From NCBI GenBank assembly GCA_030041545.1, contig JASHNQ010000007.1, positions 1 to 64,000 on the forward strand: DNA of 64,000 bases, given 5' to 3'. The position numbers and the translations under genes were made by a program. Source of the DNA: a candidate division FCPU426 bacterium (GTDB lineage: Bacteria; Oederibacteriota; Muellerivitia; Muellerivitales; Muellerivitaceae). The notes below the pieces were generated by a model. The model was given only the letters and a program-made list of their open reading frames with translations, made no database searches and had not been told where the DNA came from. Positions 46,497 through 55,151 of this stretch are shown piece by piece (the stretch's first letter is position 1; every line of letters starts with the position of its first letter).

Positions 46497-48608
46497 TTAA
46501 TGGGCTCTTTGTAAATTCTCGGCCGCCGGTGTGTGATCGACCGGTGATCGCAATGCCGCCTTAAAAGCCTCGCGGGCTTTTCCCCCATCCCCCAGCGTCC
46601 ACCACAGCACGCCCAGGTCGTTCAGGAGGTTGGCCGAGGGGTAACCCTTGGTAATAGCGCGCCGCAGCGCCTCCAGGGCCGGTTGGGGATCGGAACAGCT
46701 CATGGCGCAGAAAAAGATCCTCTCCGCCACGCAGGACTCCAGAAAAGGATCCTTCCGGACCTCCGGTTCCAATTGAAGCAGTTTTTGCAAAGCCCCGCTC
46801 GGCGTTTGGCCGAGGGGCATGCGGAAAAACAGGGAGGTAACGCCGCGCAGGTCCCTTTCGGCCTTTAACCAGAGGGAAAAATCCCCCCGGTTCGAAGCGG
46901 TAAGGGGAATGACACCCAGTACCAGGTTTCCCTGCGGGACGGCGGTTTCAGGGGCCAATGGAAACCACCGGGCTTGCGGATACCGCTTCGAGAGGAAAGG
47001 CGCGTAATCGATATCGGCCAGCAAGGCCGCCCAGCGGGCCTGAGAAGGCGGGAGGCGGGGGTTGCGGGCCGCATTCATGGGATAAACCGCGACCGTGAAA
47101 GTTTGGTCAAAGGGGGTGGGCCCCAATTCGGTGAAGATGAGGCCCGGGCCCTGGAACCGGGACATGGAACCGAGGATACGGTAGGCCCGGAGCCTCTCCA
47201 AGGACTTGACCCCCAGGACCTCGGCTTGGACATCGGAGCGCCAAAACCCCCGATAGGGCCCCCAAAGATGGAGGAGATCCAACAGGGAGGACCCCAGCAA
47301 AAGGCCCAAGACCACCGCCCGGCGAAGCCAGGGTTTTCCCTTGCGGGGAACCAGGCGGAAAAGGCCGATAACGCCCACCGCCAGGAGGGGCGCGAAGATT
47401 AGGAGCCAGCGCAGCAATTCCAAATCCGAGGACAAGAGGGCCGGCAGGGAGAAGAGTCCCAAGGCTAGGAGAAGCCATAGCCGCAGGCCGTTTTGCCTCG
47501 CCCGGACCAGGGAGCCCAATCCGACCAGGAAAAGGGAAGAGATTAGGGGATTCAAGAAGCCCCCCCACAAAGGTTTATAAGCGTAGCGTTGGGTCTCAAC
47601 GCCCCAGAAGAGCCCCAAGGCATAGTCCCCGGCCATCCGCAACTGGTCCGGAAGGGAAAACCCGGGATGGACGGCGAAAACCGATTTCAAGTAGGCCCCT
47701 TGGTTCCCCCAAAAGAAGAAGCCCAGATAGGGAAGGGCCGCCAGGAGGAGCGCGCCGATAAAAACCAACCCGGCTCCTCCCCGCTGGGGAAGGTCCCGCG
47801 AGGCGAAGGCGGCCACGGCCAGAAGGACGAAAAGCGCCATAACCGGCCAATGGTGAAGGGTGTAGAAACCCAGGCCGGTCCATAAACCCAAGAGCGCGGT
47901 CCCGGTTTTCCCGCCGCGATTTTCCCTTGGACGCAGGAAAAGCCCCAGTAGGGCGAAGGCGCCGAACTGCCAGAGGATTTCCAGCGACTGGCCCTGGCAC
48001 AACCGGCCCAAGTAAAGGGGCGTGAAGTTAAAGGCCCAAAGAAAGGCGAAAACCCAAGCGAAAGATTTCGGGAAAAAAGCACGGGCCGCCATGTAAGCCA
48101 GGGGCAAGGCCAAGGACGATAACAGGGCTGGGTAGAGCCAGAGGGAGGCGAGGGAAGGCCCGAAGAGCTTGAAAAATGCCCCCAGGCTCCAGACGAAGAA
48201 CGGCGGCCATTGGGCGTAGGAATAAAAAAAATGCAACTTCTCGCCCTCGCTCAGTTCCGTGGCGAAAAACCCCGCGATTCCCTCATCCACCAGCGGCCAG
48301 GTGGAAAGGGTCGTTAATTGGTAAAAACGGGCGAATAAGGCCGCCAGGAGGAATAAGAGCCAGGCCCACCCTGGCATCGGGGGAAAGGATTGCTCATCCA
48401 TGAAAGCCGCAGGGGATCCGGAATCCCCTGGTTTCAAGCGGAGGAACAAAACAAAAGGCAAAAGCAAGCCCAGCAAGCCAATACCCAGCTTCACCCCGAA
48501 TGGCAAGGGGACGTAGGAAAGAAGGAGATTGGCGGCCAGGAAAACAAAAAAATAAACCCAGGGGGAACGCGGGAAGGAAGGCCCGGGGCCGGTGGAAAAT
48601 CGGGACAT
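46497..48608 (-). CDS. Array paralog 10: GT-C-like membrane protein with C-terminal tail
   Basis: WPLVDEGIAGFFATELSEGEKLHFF; WGGFLNPLISSLFLVGLGSLVR; YPMNAARNPRLPPSQARWAALLADIDYAPFLSKRYP; DPFLESCVAERI. Confidence 0.8.
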   Translation of the reverse strand: MSRFSTGPGPSFPRSPWVYFFVFLAANLLLSYVPLPFGVKLGIGLLGLLLPFVLFLRLKPGDSGSPAAFMDEQSFPPMPGWAWLLFLLAALFARFYQLTTLSTWPLVDEGIAGFFATELSEGEKLHFFYSYAQWPPFFVWSLGAFFKLFGPSLASLWLYPALLSSLALPLAYMAARAFFPKSFAWVFAFLWAFNFTPLYLGRLCQGQSLEILWQFGAFALLGLFLRPRENRGGKTGTALLGLWTGLGFYTLHHWPVMALFVLLAVAAFASRDLPQRGGAGLVFIGALLLAALPYLGFFFWGNQGAYLKSVFAVHPGFSLPDQLRMAGDYALGLFWGVETQRYAYKPLWGGFLNPLISSLFLVGLGSLVRARQNGLRLWLLLALGLFSLPALLSSDLELLRWLLIFAPLLAVGVIGLFRLVPRKGKPWLRRAVVLGLLLGSSLLDLLHLWGPYRGFWRSDVQAEVLGVKSLERLRAYRILGSMSRFQGPGLIFTELGPTPFDQTFTVAVYPMNAARNPRLPPSQARWAALLADIDYAPFLSKRYPQARWFPLAPETAVPQGNLVLGVIPLTASNRGDFSLWLKAERDLRGVTSLFFRMPLGQTPSGALQKLLQLEPEVRKDPFLESCVAERIFFCAMSCSDPQPALEALRRAITKGYPSANLLNDLGVLWWTLGDGGKAREAFKAALRSPVDHTPAAENLQRAH

Positions 48609-48625
48609 GGGTTTATTTTAGAGGG

Positions 48626-50086
48626 TTAGGAGAGATAAGCCCGAACTTTCTCCGCGGCACGGCGGCCGGAGAGGCAGGCGCCCTCCAGGGTGGCGGGAAG
48701 GCCCGTGTTGGTCCAGTCCCCGGCCAGGAAGACGTTGGGATAAGGCGTCTGGCAAGGCGGGCGGAGACGCTCCGTTTCCCCGCTCCAAACGAAGGTGGCG
48801 GCCATTTCGCGCGTGACCTTGGAGTGGAGGACCTGGGCGTCTTTCGCGGCGGGGCAGCGGTCGGTCAGTTCCCTCCGGGCCAGGGAAAGCAGTTCGGGGT
48901 CCTTCTGGCGGGCCAAGTCGTCGGCCGCGCTGGCGGTGAAGGAAAGGTATTGGAAATCCTTGCCATCACCCTCACCCCATCCCTCTCCCCTTAAGGGAGA
49001 GGGGGTTGAAGACGCATTGAATCTTGCTTCCCTCTCCCCTTGTGGGAGAGGGTCAGGGTGAGGGGTGCCGGTGTTTTTAAAAAGTCCCTTTCCATTCCAT
49101 GCCCAATTGGCGTTGCGGTTGAAGACCCACTCAAACCTGGCGCCGGAGAGGCCCAGGAGATGTTCCCCCATCACCGGCTTGGAGAGGATGACGTGGACCG
49201 ACACGATGGAGGATTTGCCCATTTGGGAGAAATGGGCGGCGGCTTCCCAGCCGTCCCTCGGCCAAAGCGCGGAAAGGGAGGAAGGCGGTATGGCCAGGAC
49301 CAGGGCGTCGCCGGTCCATACCGCGCCGGAGCGGGTTTTGACCCCGAAGGTTTTTTCGTTCAAAGTGAGTTCCTGGACCCCCTCGTGCAAGAGCACCCGG
49401 CTTCCTTTTTCTTCCAAGTAACGGCGGGCCTTTTCCGAAACCAGGTCTCCCAAGGGAAGCCGGGCCACGCCCATGGCGCTGTCCCGGCGATTCCCGAAAA
49501 AGACACGATGAAGGACTTCTCCCAAACCCCCTATGGGCGCCACCGCCGGGGAAACGTTCATGACGCTGCCGCAAAGGGGAACCCAAAACCTCTCACGGGA
49601 GAGGGGGCCTTGGGCGGTGGCGTCCAGGAATTGCGCCACCGTCTGAACGCCCGGGGAGAGCCGGAACGGTTTTTTCGAGAAAGCCGAGAGGGCCCGGGCC
49701 ATGGACGTTTTTTCCTTGAAGGGAAAGGCGTTGGAGGTGAACAGGCCCCAGGCCAGGTGGAAGGGCGCGGGAAGGGGGGCGCATTTTAAGGAAACTTTTT
49801 TCCCACCAGGGGTGCGCCAGGTAAGGGCCAGGGGATCAATCCAATGGAAGGCGTCCGTTGCGCCGATGCGGTGGAGCATTCGGAGCGTTTCAGCGTAACA
49901 GCCCATGAAAAGATGGGGGCCATTGTCCACGGGAACGGGGAAAGGTCCCGAAGGCGGGATGGAATAGGCCCGGCCGCCCAGTGAGCCCCGGGATTCCAAG
50001 AGGTCCACGGCAATCCCGGCCTCGGCCAGGGCCGTGGAGGCCGCCATACCCGCGTAACCTCCCCCGACCACGATGACTTTGGGCAA
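48626..50086 (-). CDS. hpnE: Squalene-associated FAD-dependent desaturase, HpnE-like
   Basis: VIVVGGGYAGMAASTALAEAGIAVDLLESRGSLGGRAYS; PCQTPYPNVFLAGDWTNTGLPATLEGACLSGRRAAE; neighbours hpnC/hpnD. Confidence 0.8.
   Translation of the reverse strand: MPKVIVVGGGYAGMAASTALAEAGIAVDLLESRGSLGGRAYSIPPSGPFPVPVDNGPHLFMGCYAETLRMLHRIGATDAFHWIDPLALTWRTPGGKKVSLKCAPLPAPFHLAWGLFTSNAFPFKEKTSMARALSAFSKKPFRLSPGVQTVAQFLDATAQGPLSRERFWVPLCGSVMNVSPAVAPIGGLGEVLHRVFFGNRRDSAMGVARLPLGDLVSEKARRYLEEKGSRVLLHEGVQELTLNEKTFGVKTRSGAVWTGDALVLAIPPSSLSALWPRDGWEAAAHFSQMGKSSIVSVHVILSKPVMGEHLLGLSGARFEWVFNRNANWAWNGKGLFKNTGTPHPDPLPQGEREARFNASSTPSPLRGEGWGEGDGKDFQYLSFTASAADDLARQKDPELLSLARRELTDRCPAAKDAQVLHSKVTREMAATFVWSGETERLRPPCQTPYPNVFLAGDWTNTGLPATLEGACLSGRRAAEKVRAYLS
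48967..49066. repeat. Two nested REP-like palindromes inside hpnE
   Basis: CCCTCACCCCATCCCTCTCCCCTTAAGGGAGAGGG ... CCCTCTCCCCTTGTGGGAGAGGGTCAGGGTGAGGGGTG; encodes TPHPDPLPQGER...TPSPLRGEGWGEG. Confidence 0.8.
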
Positions 50087-50152
50087 GGCAGACCTTTCTT
50101 CGGCTTTTGACGATATAATCCGTTTTCAAATTCCTTAACAGGGGGAAGGCCT

Positions 50153-51301
50153 TTGGCCCTCAAACCAGCCTCCGACAGGCTCCAAATCGTTGATTTGGTC
50201 CGCACCCTGGCGATCCTGACGGTGATGGCCCTGCACCTCAAGCCGACCCTATTCCTCTCCAAGGAACCCTGGTTCCGGTTCGCCTGGGACCGTTTCCAGC
50301 GCAACGGCGCCCTCGGTGTTCTTCTTTTTTTCGGGGTTTCGGGCTACCTGATCACGCGCATCCTGGATTCGCGGTCGCCCAGCCTTTTCAAACCAGGCTT
50401 CAAGACGTTTTATTCCCAAAGGGCCGGGCGCATTTTTCCCCTGTATTTTTTCACCATCCTCGCGGGCGCCCTGGTTTTTTTTACCGTGCAGGGTACCTCC
50501 AAGATCTTTACCTATTGTTTCGGCGATATCCGCATGTTTTGGGACCCTTGGTTTTGGCTTTCCCTTTTTTCCTTCACCTTCAACTGGTTCCAAGCCCATT
50601 GGGCCAAGGTGCCCATCGCCTTTTACTTCGGCGTCTTATGGTCTGTTTCCCTGGAGGAGCAATTCTACCTTTTTTACCCCTTCGTCCTTTCCAAACTGGG
50701 GAACCCGGGCCACTTGATCCGATTTTGCGCGTTCCTAATCCTCCTGAGTTTCCTTTGGCGGCTGGGAGTCTACCTTTACGGCGGGGCGGATTTCGGCGCC
50801 CAACTCCATTTCACTTTCGGGGTCGCCGACCAGATCGGGTTCGGCATCCTCCTCTACTGCCTGGCCCAGCGGTGGGACCCTTGGCTGGCCCAGCATCCGC
50901 CGGTTTGCGGGCTGTTGTGTTCCGGGGGTTTCCTCTTATCGGCCGGAGCCTATTTCGGCACCTTCATCGTGGAGGGCCTAGACCGGGTTTACGCCCCGAC
51001 GTTTTTGGCCTTGGGGCTGTTCCTTTTCCTCCTGGGAGGGCGCCACTTGGCCTTTTTCGATTCACCCTACCTGACGTGGCTGAGCTGGCCGGGAAAATAT
51101 TGTTATGGATGCTACCTTTTCCACATTCCCCTGCTTTGCCTCACCCATTTCCTCCTGGTGCGGCTCCACACTTTTTGGGCCTTTGTGCTTTGGACGGCCC
51201 TGACCACGGCTTGCGCGGCCCTTTCCTACCATTTTTTCGAGCTGCCCGTGAACCGTTGGTTACGCCGGAAGCTCCTGCCCGGTTCCGCCCCCCAAGACTA
51301 A
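50153..51301 (+). CDS. Acyltransferase 3 (OafA/YrhL-like) membrane protein
   Basis: TTG start; VDLVRTLAILTVMALHL; GALGVLLFFGVSGYLITRIL; LWSVSLEEQFYLFYPF. Confidence 0.85.
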   Translation: MALKPASDRLQIVDLVRTLAILTVMALHLKPTLFLSKEPWFRFAWDRFQRNGALGVLLFFGVSGYLITRILDSRSPSLFKPGFKTFYSQRAGRIFPLYFFTILAGALVFFTVQGTSKIFTYCFGDIRMFWDPWFWLSLFSFTFNWFQAHWAKVPIAFYFGVLWSVSLEEQFYLFYPFVLSKLGNPGHLIRFCAFLILLSFLWRLGVYLYGGADFGAQLHFTFGVADQIGFGILLYCLAQRWDPWLAQHPPVCGLLCSGGFLLSAGAYFGTFIVEGLDRVYAPTFLALGLFLFLLGGRHLAFFDSPYLTWLSWPGKYCYGCYLFHIPLLCLTHFLLVRLHTFWAFVLWTALTTACAALSYHFFELPVNRWLRRKLLPGSAPQD

Positions 51302-51375
51302 AAGTTCCAACCATCCCTCCGTGGGTTTAAGGCTTTTCCGTCCCCCGCATATGCAATGACATCTTTGAAATCGGC

Positions 51376-52224
51376 TTATTTCGCCCATTTCCAAAGCCAA
51401 CAGCGCCCGACCGCGCCCAGGACTGAAATGAGCTTGTCCGCCTTGGAAAGGCCCGTCCGCCCTTTCAGGATGCGGGTGGGATTGGCCCGAAGCTTCTGGT
51501 ACAGCTTGACGTAAACCGACCCAATGGCCTCGGCGGTGGCCAGTTGGGAACGCTGGGAAAGGCTCAAGGATTTCCGCGCCTTTTCCAGGAAGGACCAAGC
51601 CCGGTCCAGTTGGAATTCCACGAAGAGTTTCCATTGGGAGTTCGTTTCATCCAACTGGACGGGGTTAAGGTGGAACCGCTTGAAATCCTCCATGGGGAGA
51701 TATTGGCGGCCCAAGGCCTTATCTTCTTGGAAGTCCCGAACGACATTCACTAATTGGAGAAAAACCCCCAGGTTTTCCGCGTAGTCCCTGTGGGCCTTGT
51801 CCTTGAAGCCGAAAATATCCATGCAGGCCAGGCCGGGGCCGCCCGCTACCTTCAGGGCATATTGATGGAGTTCGGAGAAGGTCTTGAAGCGGATGGGTTT
51901 TAAGTCCCGCTCCACGCCCTGAAGGACCCGCTCCAAGGGTTCCCGGGACAGGCGGAAGGCGGGCGTGAGGGTTTGGAGCCTTTGAAAGAGGGGATCCTTC
52001 GCCCGGTTTTGGAAGGCGAGCTTGAGATGCCGACGGAGCCGGGAAAGGTTCCCGCGTTTTTCGGCGGGGGAACCGGGGCCGTCGGCGATCTCATCCGCTT
52101 CCCAGCAGAAACGGTAAAGTGCTTCCATGGCTTCCCGTTTTGCGCGGGGCAGGAGCAAGAGCGGGTAATAGAAACTGGTTTTGTTTTCGAGCGACCCTTT
52201 TCGCGAATCCAAGAAAACCTCCAT
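51376..52224 (-). CDS. hpnD: Presqualene diphosphate synthase-like (squalene/phytoene synthase family)
   Basis: TSFYYPLLLLPRAKREAMEALYRFCWEADEIADG; QLVNVVRDFQEDKALGRQYLPMEDF. Confidence 0.85.
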   Translation of the reverse strand: MEVFLDSRKGSLENKTSFYYPLLLLPRAKREAMEALYRFCWEADEIADGPGSPAEKRGNLSRLRRHLKLAFQNRAKDPLFQRLQTLTPAFRLSREPLERVLQGVERDLKPIRFKTFSELHQYALKVAGGPGLACMDIFGFKDKAHRDYAENLGVFLQLVNVVRDFQEDKALGRQYLPMEDFKRFHLNPVQLDETNSQWKLFVEFQLDRAWSFLEKARKSLSLSQRSQLATAEAIGSVYVKLYQKLRANPTRILKGRTGLSKADKLISVLGAVGRCWLWKWAK

Positions 52225-52226
52225 TA

Positions 52227-53102
52227 TTATTTCGGGGAGGGAAGGAAGAGGGCTTTCCAAGCCAGGGCCGCCTTGTCCCCGGTGCTCCAAACCGGACGGT
52301 GTTGCAGCACATTGTAGTCCATCCCCCGGATTTTCTTGAGGATTCCCAACCCTCCCAGGCAGGTGGCTTTCAATTCCAACTTCAGGCGCCCGGAAACGGC
52401 ATCCAGCAAGGGGAGGCCCTTGCGGAAGTAACCTTCAGTGAAATCCACGGCGTTTTTCACCAGGCGGCGGACCTGGGGTGAATCCTTTAAGGCCAACAGG
52501 TCCTTTTGCTTCACTCCGGTTTTTTTCAATTCCACAAGAGGGTAATAAATCCGGTTCCGTTTCAGGTCAATGGCCGTGTCCTGCCAGAAATTGATGAGCT
52601 GAAGGCCGGTGCAGAGGTAATCCGAATAGCGGTGGAGCTTTTCATTCCGGATTCCCGAAATGAAAAGGACCATGCGGCCCACGGGATTGGCGCTGTGGCG
52701 GCAATAATCAAGCAGGGCATTCCAGGTCGAATAGCGGTGGCGGGAAACGTCCATGCGGAAGGCCCTTAAAAGTTGGAAAGGAAGGGTTGGGGATATGTGG
52801 ATAACTTGGAGGGTATGGGCGAAGGCCTGGTGAATCGGCGGCGCTTTTTTGCCTTGGAGCGCGGCTTTTAAGTCTCTTCCCCATCGGGAAAGGAGAGTGA
52901 GCCGTTTTCCCTCGTAACGGTCCTCGTCCGCGAAGTCGTCGGCGGCGCGGGCAAAGGCGTAAAGGGCCGCCACATAGGGGCGGGAGCCCTTGGGCAGCAG
53001 CCAGGACGCCACGGGGAAGTTCTCGTAATGGCCGAAAGCTTGTTTTTGGCAGGCCGCATAAGCTTGTGCCAAATGGAGGGGGATGGAAGAATCCATGGGC
53101 AC
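52227..53102 (-). CDS. hpnC: Squalene synthase HpnC-like
   Basis: GHYENFPVASWLLPKGSRPYVAALYAFARAADDFADE; LINFWQDTAIDLKRNRIYYPL. Confidence 0.85.
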   Translation of the reverse strand: MPMDSSIPLHLAQAYAACQKQAFGHYENFPVASWLLPKGSRPYVAALYAFARAADDFADEDRYEGKRLTLLSRWGRDLKAALQGKKAPPIHQAFAHTLQVIHISPTLPFQLLRAFRMDVSRHRYSTWNALLDYCRHSANPVGRMVLFISGIRNEKLHRYSDYLCTGLQLINFWQDTAIDLKRNRIYYPLVELKKTGVKQKDLLALKDSPQVRRLVKNAVDFTEGYFRKGLPLLDAVSGRLKLELKATCLGGLGILKKIRGMDYNVLQHRPVWSTGDKAALAWKALFLPSPK

Positions 53103-53135
53103 AAGGATAAGGGCAGAAGGGCCGGGAAAAAACGC

Positions 53136-53792
53136 TTATTTCCGGCCCGAATCCTTGCGCAGGTAATTGTAAAGAAACGTGGCTAAAACCGCGCCCAAGG
53201 TCGGCCCCAAGGTGTAAAGCCACATTTGCCCCAGCTGCCCCTGGAACAGGGCCGGAGCCAGGGAACGGGCTGGGTTAAGGGAAGCTCCGGTGACCGGCCC
53301 GCCCACGAAGGCCGCCAGCATGACGGTTCCGCCAATGGCGGCGCCCGCCATGGTGCCTTCGGCCCGCGTGTCGGTGGCGACCGCCATGATGACGAACATG
53401 AGGAAGAAGGTCAGGACCCCTTCCCAGGCCAGGCCCTTCAGGGGGACCACCGAAGAAAAGGTGGCCCCGTAGGCCCGGCCGGCGGGAAGGAGGATCGTCA
53501 AGAGCCCGCTGGCCGCGATGGCCCCGCCGAATTGGGCGGTCCAATAAAAGGGGATTTGGCGGAGAGGGAAGTGCCGTCCCACGGCGAAGGCCAGGGTGAC
53601 GGCGGGATTGAAATGGGCGCCCGAAATATGCCCCACGGCGTAGATCATCACGGCCACGGACAGGCCGAAAACAACAGGGATGACCGATGGCGGGATGGTT
53701 CCGGGGAAGCGGTCTGCCACCATGAGGCTTCCGCAGCCAGCGAAGACGAGGGTGAATGTGCCGACGGCTTCCGCAATGGATTTTTTTAACAT
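53136..53792 (-). CDS. MIP-family aquaporin/aquaglyceroporin
   Basis: MLKKSIAEAVGTFTLVFAGCG; SGAHFNPAVTLAFA and GASLNPARSLAPAL NPA boxes. Confidence 0.9.
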   Translation of the reverse strand: MLKKSIAEAVGTFTLVFAGCGSLMVADRFPGTIPPSVIPVVFGLSVAVMIYAVGHISGAHFNPAVTLAFAVGRHFPLRQIPFYWTAQFGGAIAASGLLTILLPAGRAYGATFSSVVPLKGLAWEGVLTFFLMFVIMAVATDTRAEGTMAGAAIGGTVMLAAFVGGPVTGASLNPARSLAPALFQGQLGQMWLYTLGPTLGAVLATFLYNYLRKDSGRK

Positions 53793-53794
53793 AT

Positions 53795-54217
53795 TCACTT
53801 TCGGATACCCTCCCGCGCCGCTTTCCTGAATTTTTCGTGGATCATGTCCCGCACCTTGCGGAATTCCTTCAAATATTCCTCCTTCGGTTCCTCGGTCTGG
53901 GGCGGTTCGGGGAAGGACCAATGAAGGCGGTTTTTGGCGCCGGGGAATACCGGACAGGTTTCGTTGGCGTTGTCGCAGACCGTGATGACGTAGTCAAAAG
54001 GCTGGTTGAGGAACATTTCAAGGCTTTTGGAAGTGTGATGGGAAATATCGATTCCGATTTCCTTCATCACCCGAATGGCGTTAGGGTTGACGCGGGAAGC
54101 CCGGGTTCCCGCGCTAAAGACATCATATATTCCCGAGCCATAATGGCGCAGGAAACCTTCGGCCATTTGGGAACGGCAGGAATTTTTCGTACAGAGAATA
54201 AGGACTCTTTGCGCCAT
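53795..54217 (-). CDS. arsC: Arsenate reductase ArsC (low-molecular-weight phosphatase-like type)
   Basis: VLILCTKNSCRSQMAEGFLRHYG; FSAGTRASRVNPNAIRVMKEIGIDISHHTSKS; CDNANETCPVFPG. Confidence 0.9.
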   Translation of the reverse strand: MAQRVLILCTKNSCRSQMAEGFLRHYGSGIYDVFSAGTRASRVNPNAIRVMKEIGIDISHHTSKSLEMFLNQPFDYVITVCDNANETCPVFPGAKNRLHWSFPEPPQTEEPKEEYLKEFRKVRDMIHEKFRKAAREGIRK

Positions 54218-54227
54218 ACTCCACCTC

Positions 54228-54611
54228 CTATTTTTTCGATTTCCTTTTCGCCCAGCCGCCCAGGATTTCCTTCAGCCGGCTTTTCATTTTTTCAAGTTCC
54301 TTGATCTTGGATTCCAATTCTTGGACCTTCCGGCTGAAGAGGTTCGTGGCCAGGTCGCAGCAAGGCCCCAAGCCTTTATCCCCACAATAGGTGATCTCTC
54401 CGATTTCCTTCAATGTCAGTCCCATTTCCTGGGCCTTTTGGATGAAAAGGAGCCTTTCCACAGTTTCGGGGGGATAAAGCCGGAAACCCCCGGTGGTGCG
54501 GGCCGGTTTTTTCAGCAGGCCTATTTTTTCGTAATAGCGGATCGTGTGGATAGAAGCCTTGCTTTTCCTGGCCACTTGGCCGATTTGAAGCGCCACGCCC
54601 TTGGGTTCCAT
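54228..54611 (-). CDS. MerR-family metal(loid)-responsive regulator
   Basis: LQIGQVARKSKASIHTIRYYEKIGLLKKPARTTGGFRLYPPETVERLLFIQKAQEMGLTLKEIGEI; Cys motif YCGDKGLGPCCDLA. Confidence 0.9.
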   Translation of the reverse strand: MEPKGVALQIGQVARKSKASIHTIRYYEKIGLLKKPARTTGGFRLYPPETVERLLFIQKAQEMGLTLKEIGEITYCGDKGLGPCCDLATNLFSRKVQELESKIKELEKMKSRLKEILGGWAKRKSKK

Positions 54612-54628
54612 GGCTCCTCCTGGCAGGG

Positions 54629-54660
54629 AATGTTACAGTCTAGAGCATACTCTAGGGTCA
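54629..54660 (-). promoter_or_regulatory. MerR-type promoter/operator upstream of merR-arsC-aqp
   Basis: Minus strand TTGACC-CTAGAG-TATG-CTCTAG-ACTG-TAACAT: palindrome inside an elongated -35/-10 spacer. Confidence 0.6.
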
Positions 54661-54779
54661 AGACCCTCCCGGGCGGCTAAAAAAGCCGGGAAACCTTTGC
54701 CGGGAAAGCGCCGTGATAGGGTTGGAATCCCCCGCAGGTGCGGTTAAGCTCCGGTAAAACACCTTCGAAAGGAAAACCC

Positions 54780-55112
54780 ATGAACTATTACGAATCCAAG
54801 GACCTGGGAAAATTCGCGGGCATCGGCAAGTTCAAGCCCGAACTGGCGGAGAAATTCTTCGATTATTACGCCGCCGCCACGGGCAAGGACGGGGCCCTGA
54901 CCAAGCGGGAAAAGGCCCTCATTGGCCTGGCCCTGGCCCACGCCAAGCAGTGCCCCTATTGCATCGACCAGTACACCACCCAGTGCCTGGAGAACGGCTC
55001 CAACCCGGACGAGATGACCGAGGCCCTGCACGTGGCCGGGGCCCTGGAGGCGGGCATGACCCTGGTGCACGGCGTGCAGATGCACAACGTGATGGAGCGG
55101 ACAGGGGCCTGA
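54780..55112 (+). CDS. Carboxymuconolactone decarboxylase/AhpD-like protein (arsenosugar-associated peroxidase-like)
   Basis: LTKREKALIGLALAHAKQCPYCIDQYTTQCLENGSNPDEMTEALHVAGALEAGMTLVHGVQ. Confidence 0.85.
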   Translation: MNYYESKDLGKFAGIGKFKPELAEKFFDYYAAATGKDGALTKREKALIGLALAHAKQCPYCIDQYTTQCLENGSNPDEMTEALHVAGALEAGMTLVHGVQMHNVMERTGA

Positions 55113-55151
55113 GACCCTAAGTTTTGAGTTGTTTCCCGGGAGGCTTTTGAA

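Noticed and set aside
48155-48608. Overlapping + strand ORFs opposite array paralog 10
   Set aside because: Lys/Arg/Pro-rich antisense translations of TM-coding sequence; these appear opposite every array paralog.
54661-54779. Cobalamin riboswitch before the peroxidase-like gene
   Set aside because: GGGAA and AATCCCCCGC fragments are reminiscent, but no B12-box-like GCCACTG/ACTGT element was found, so only a generic structured leader is reported.
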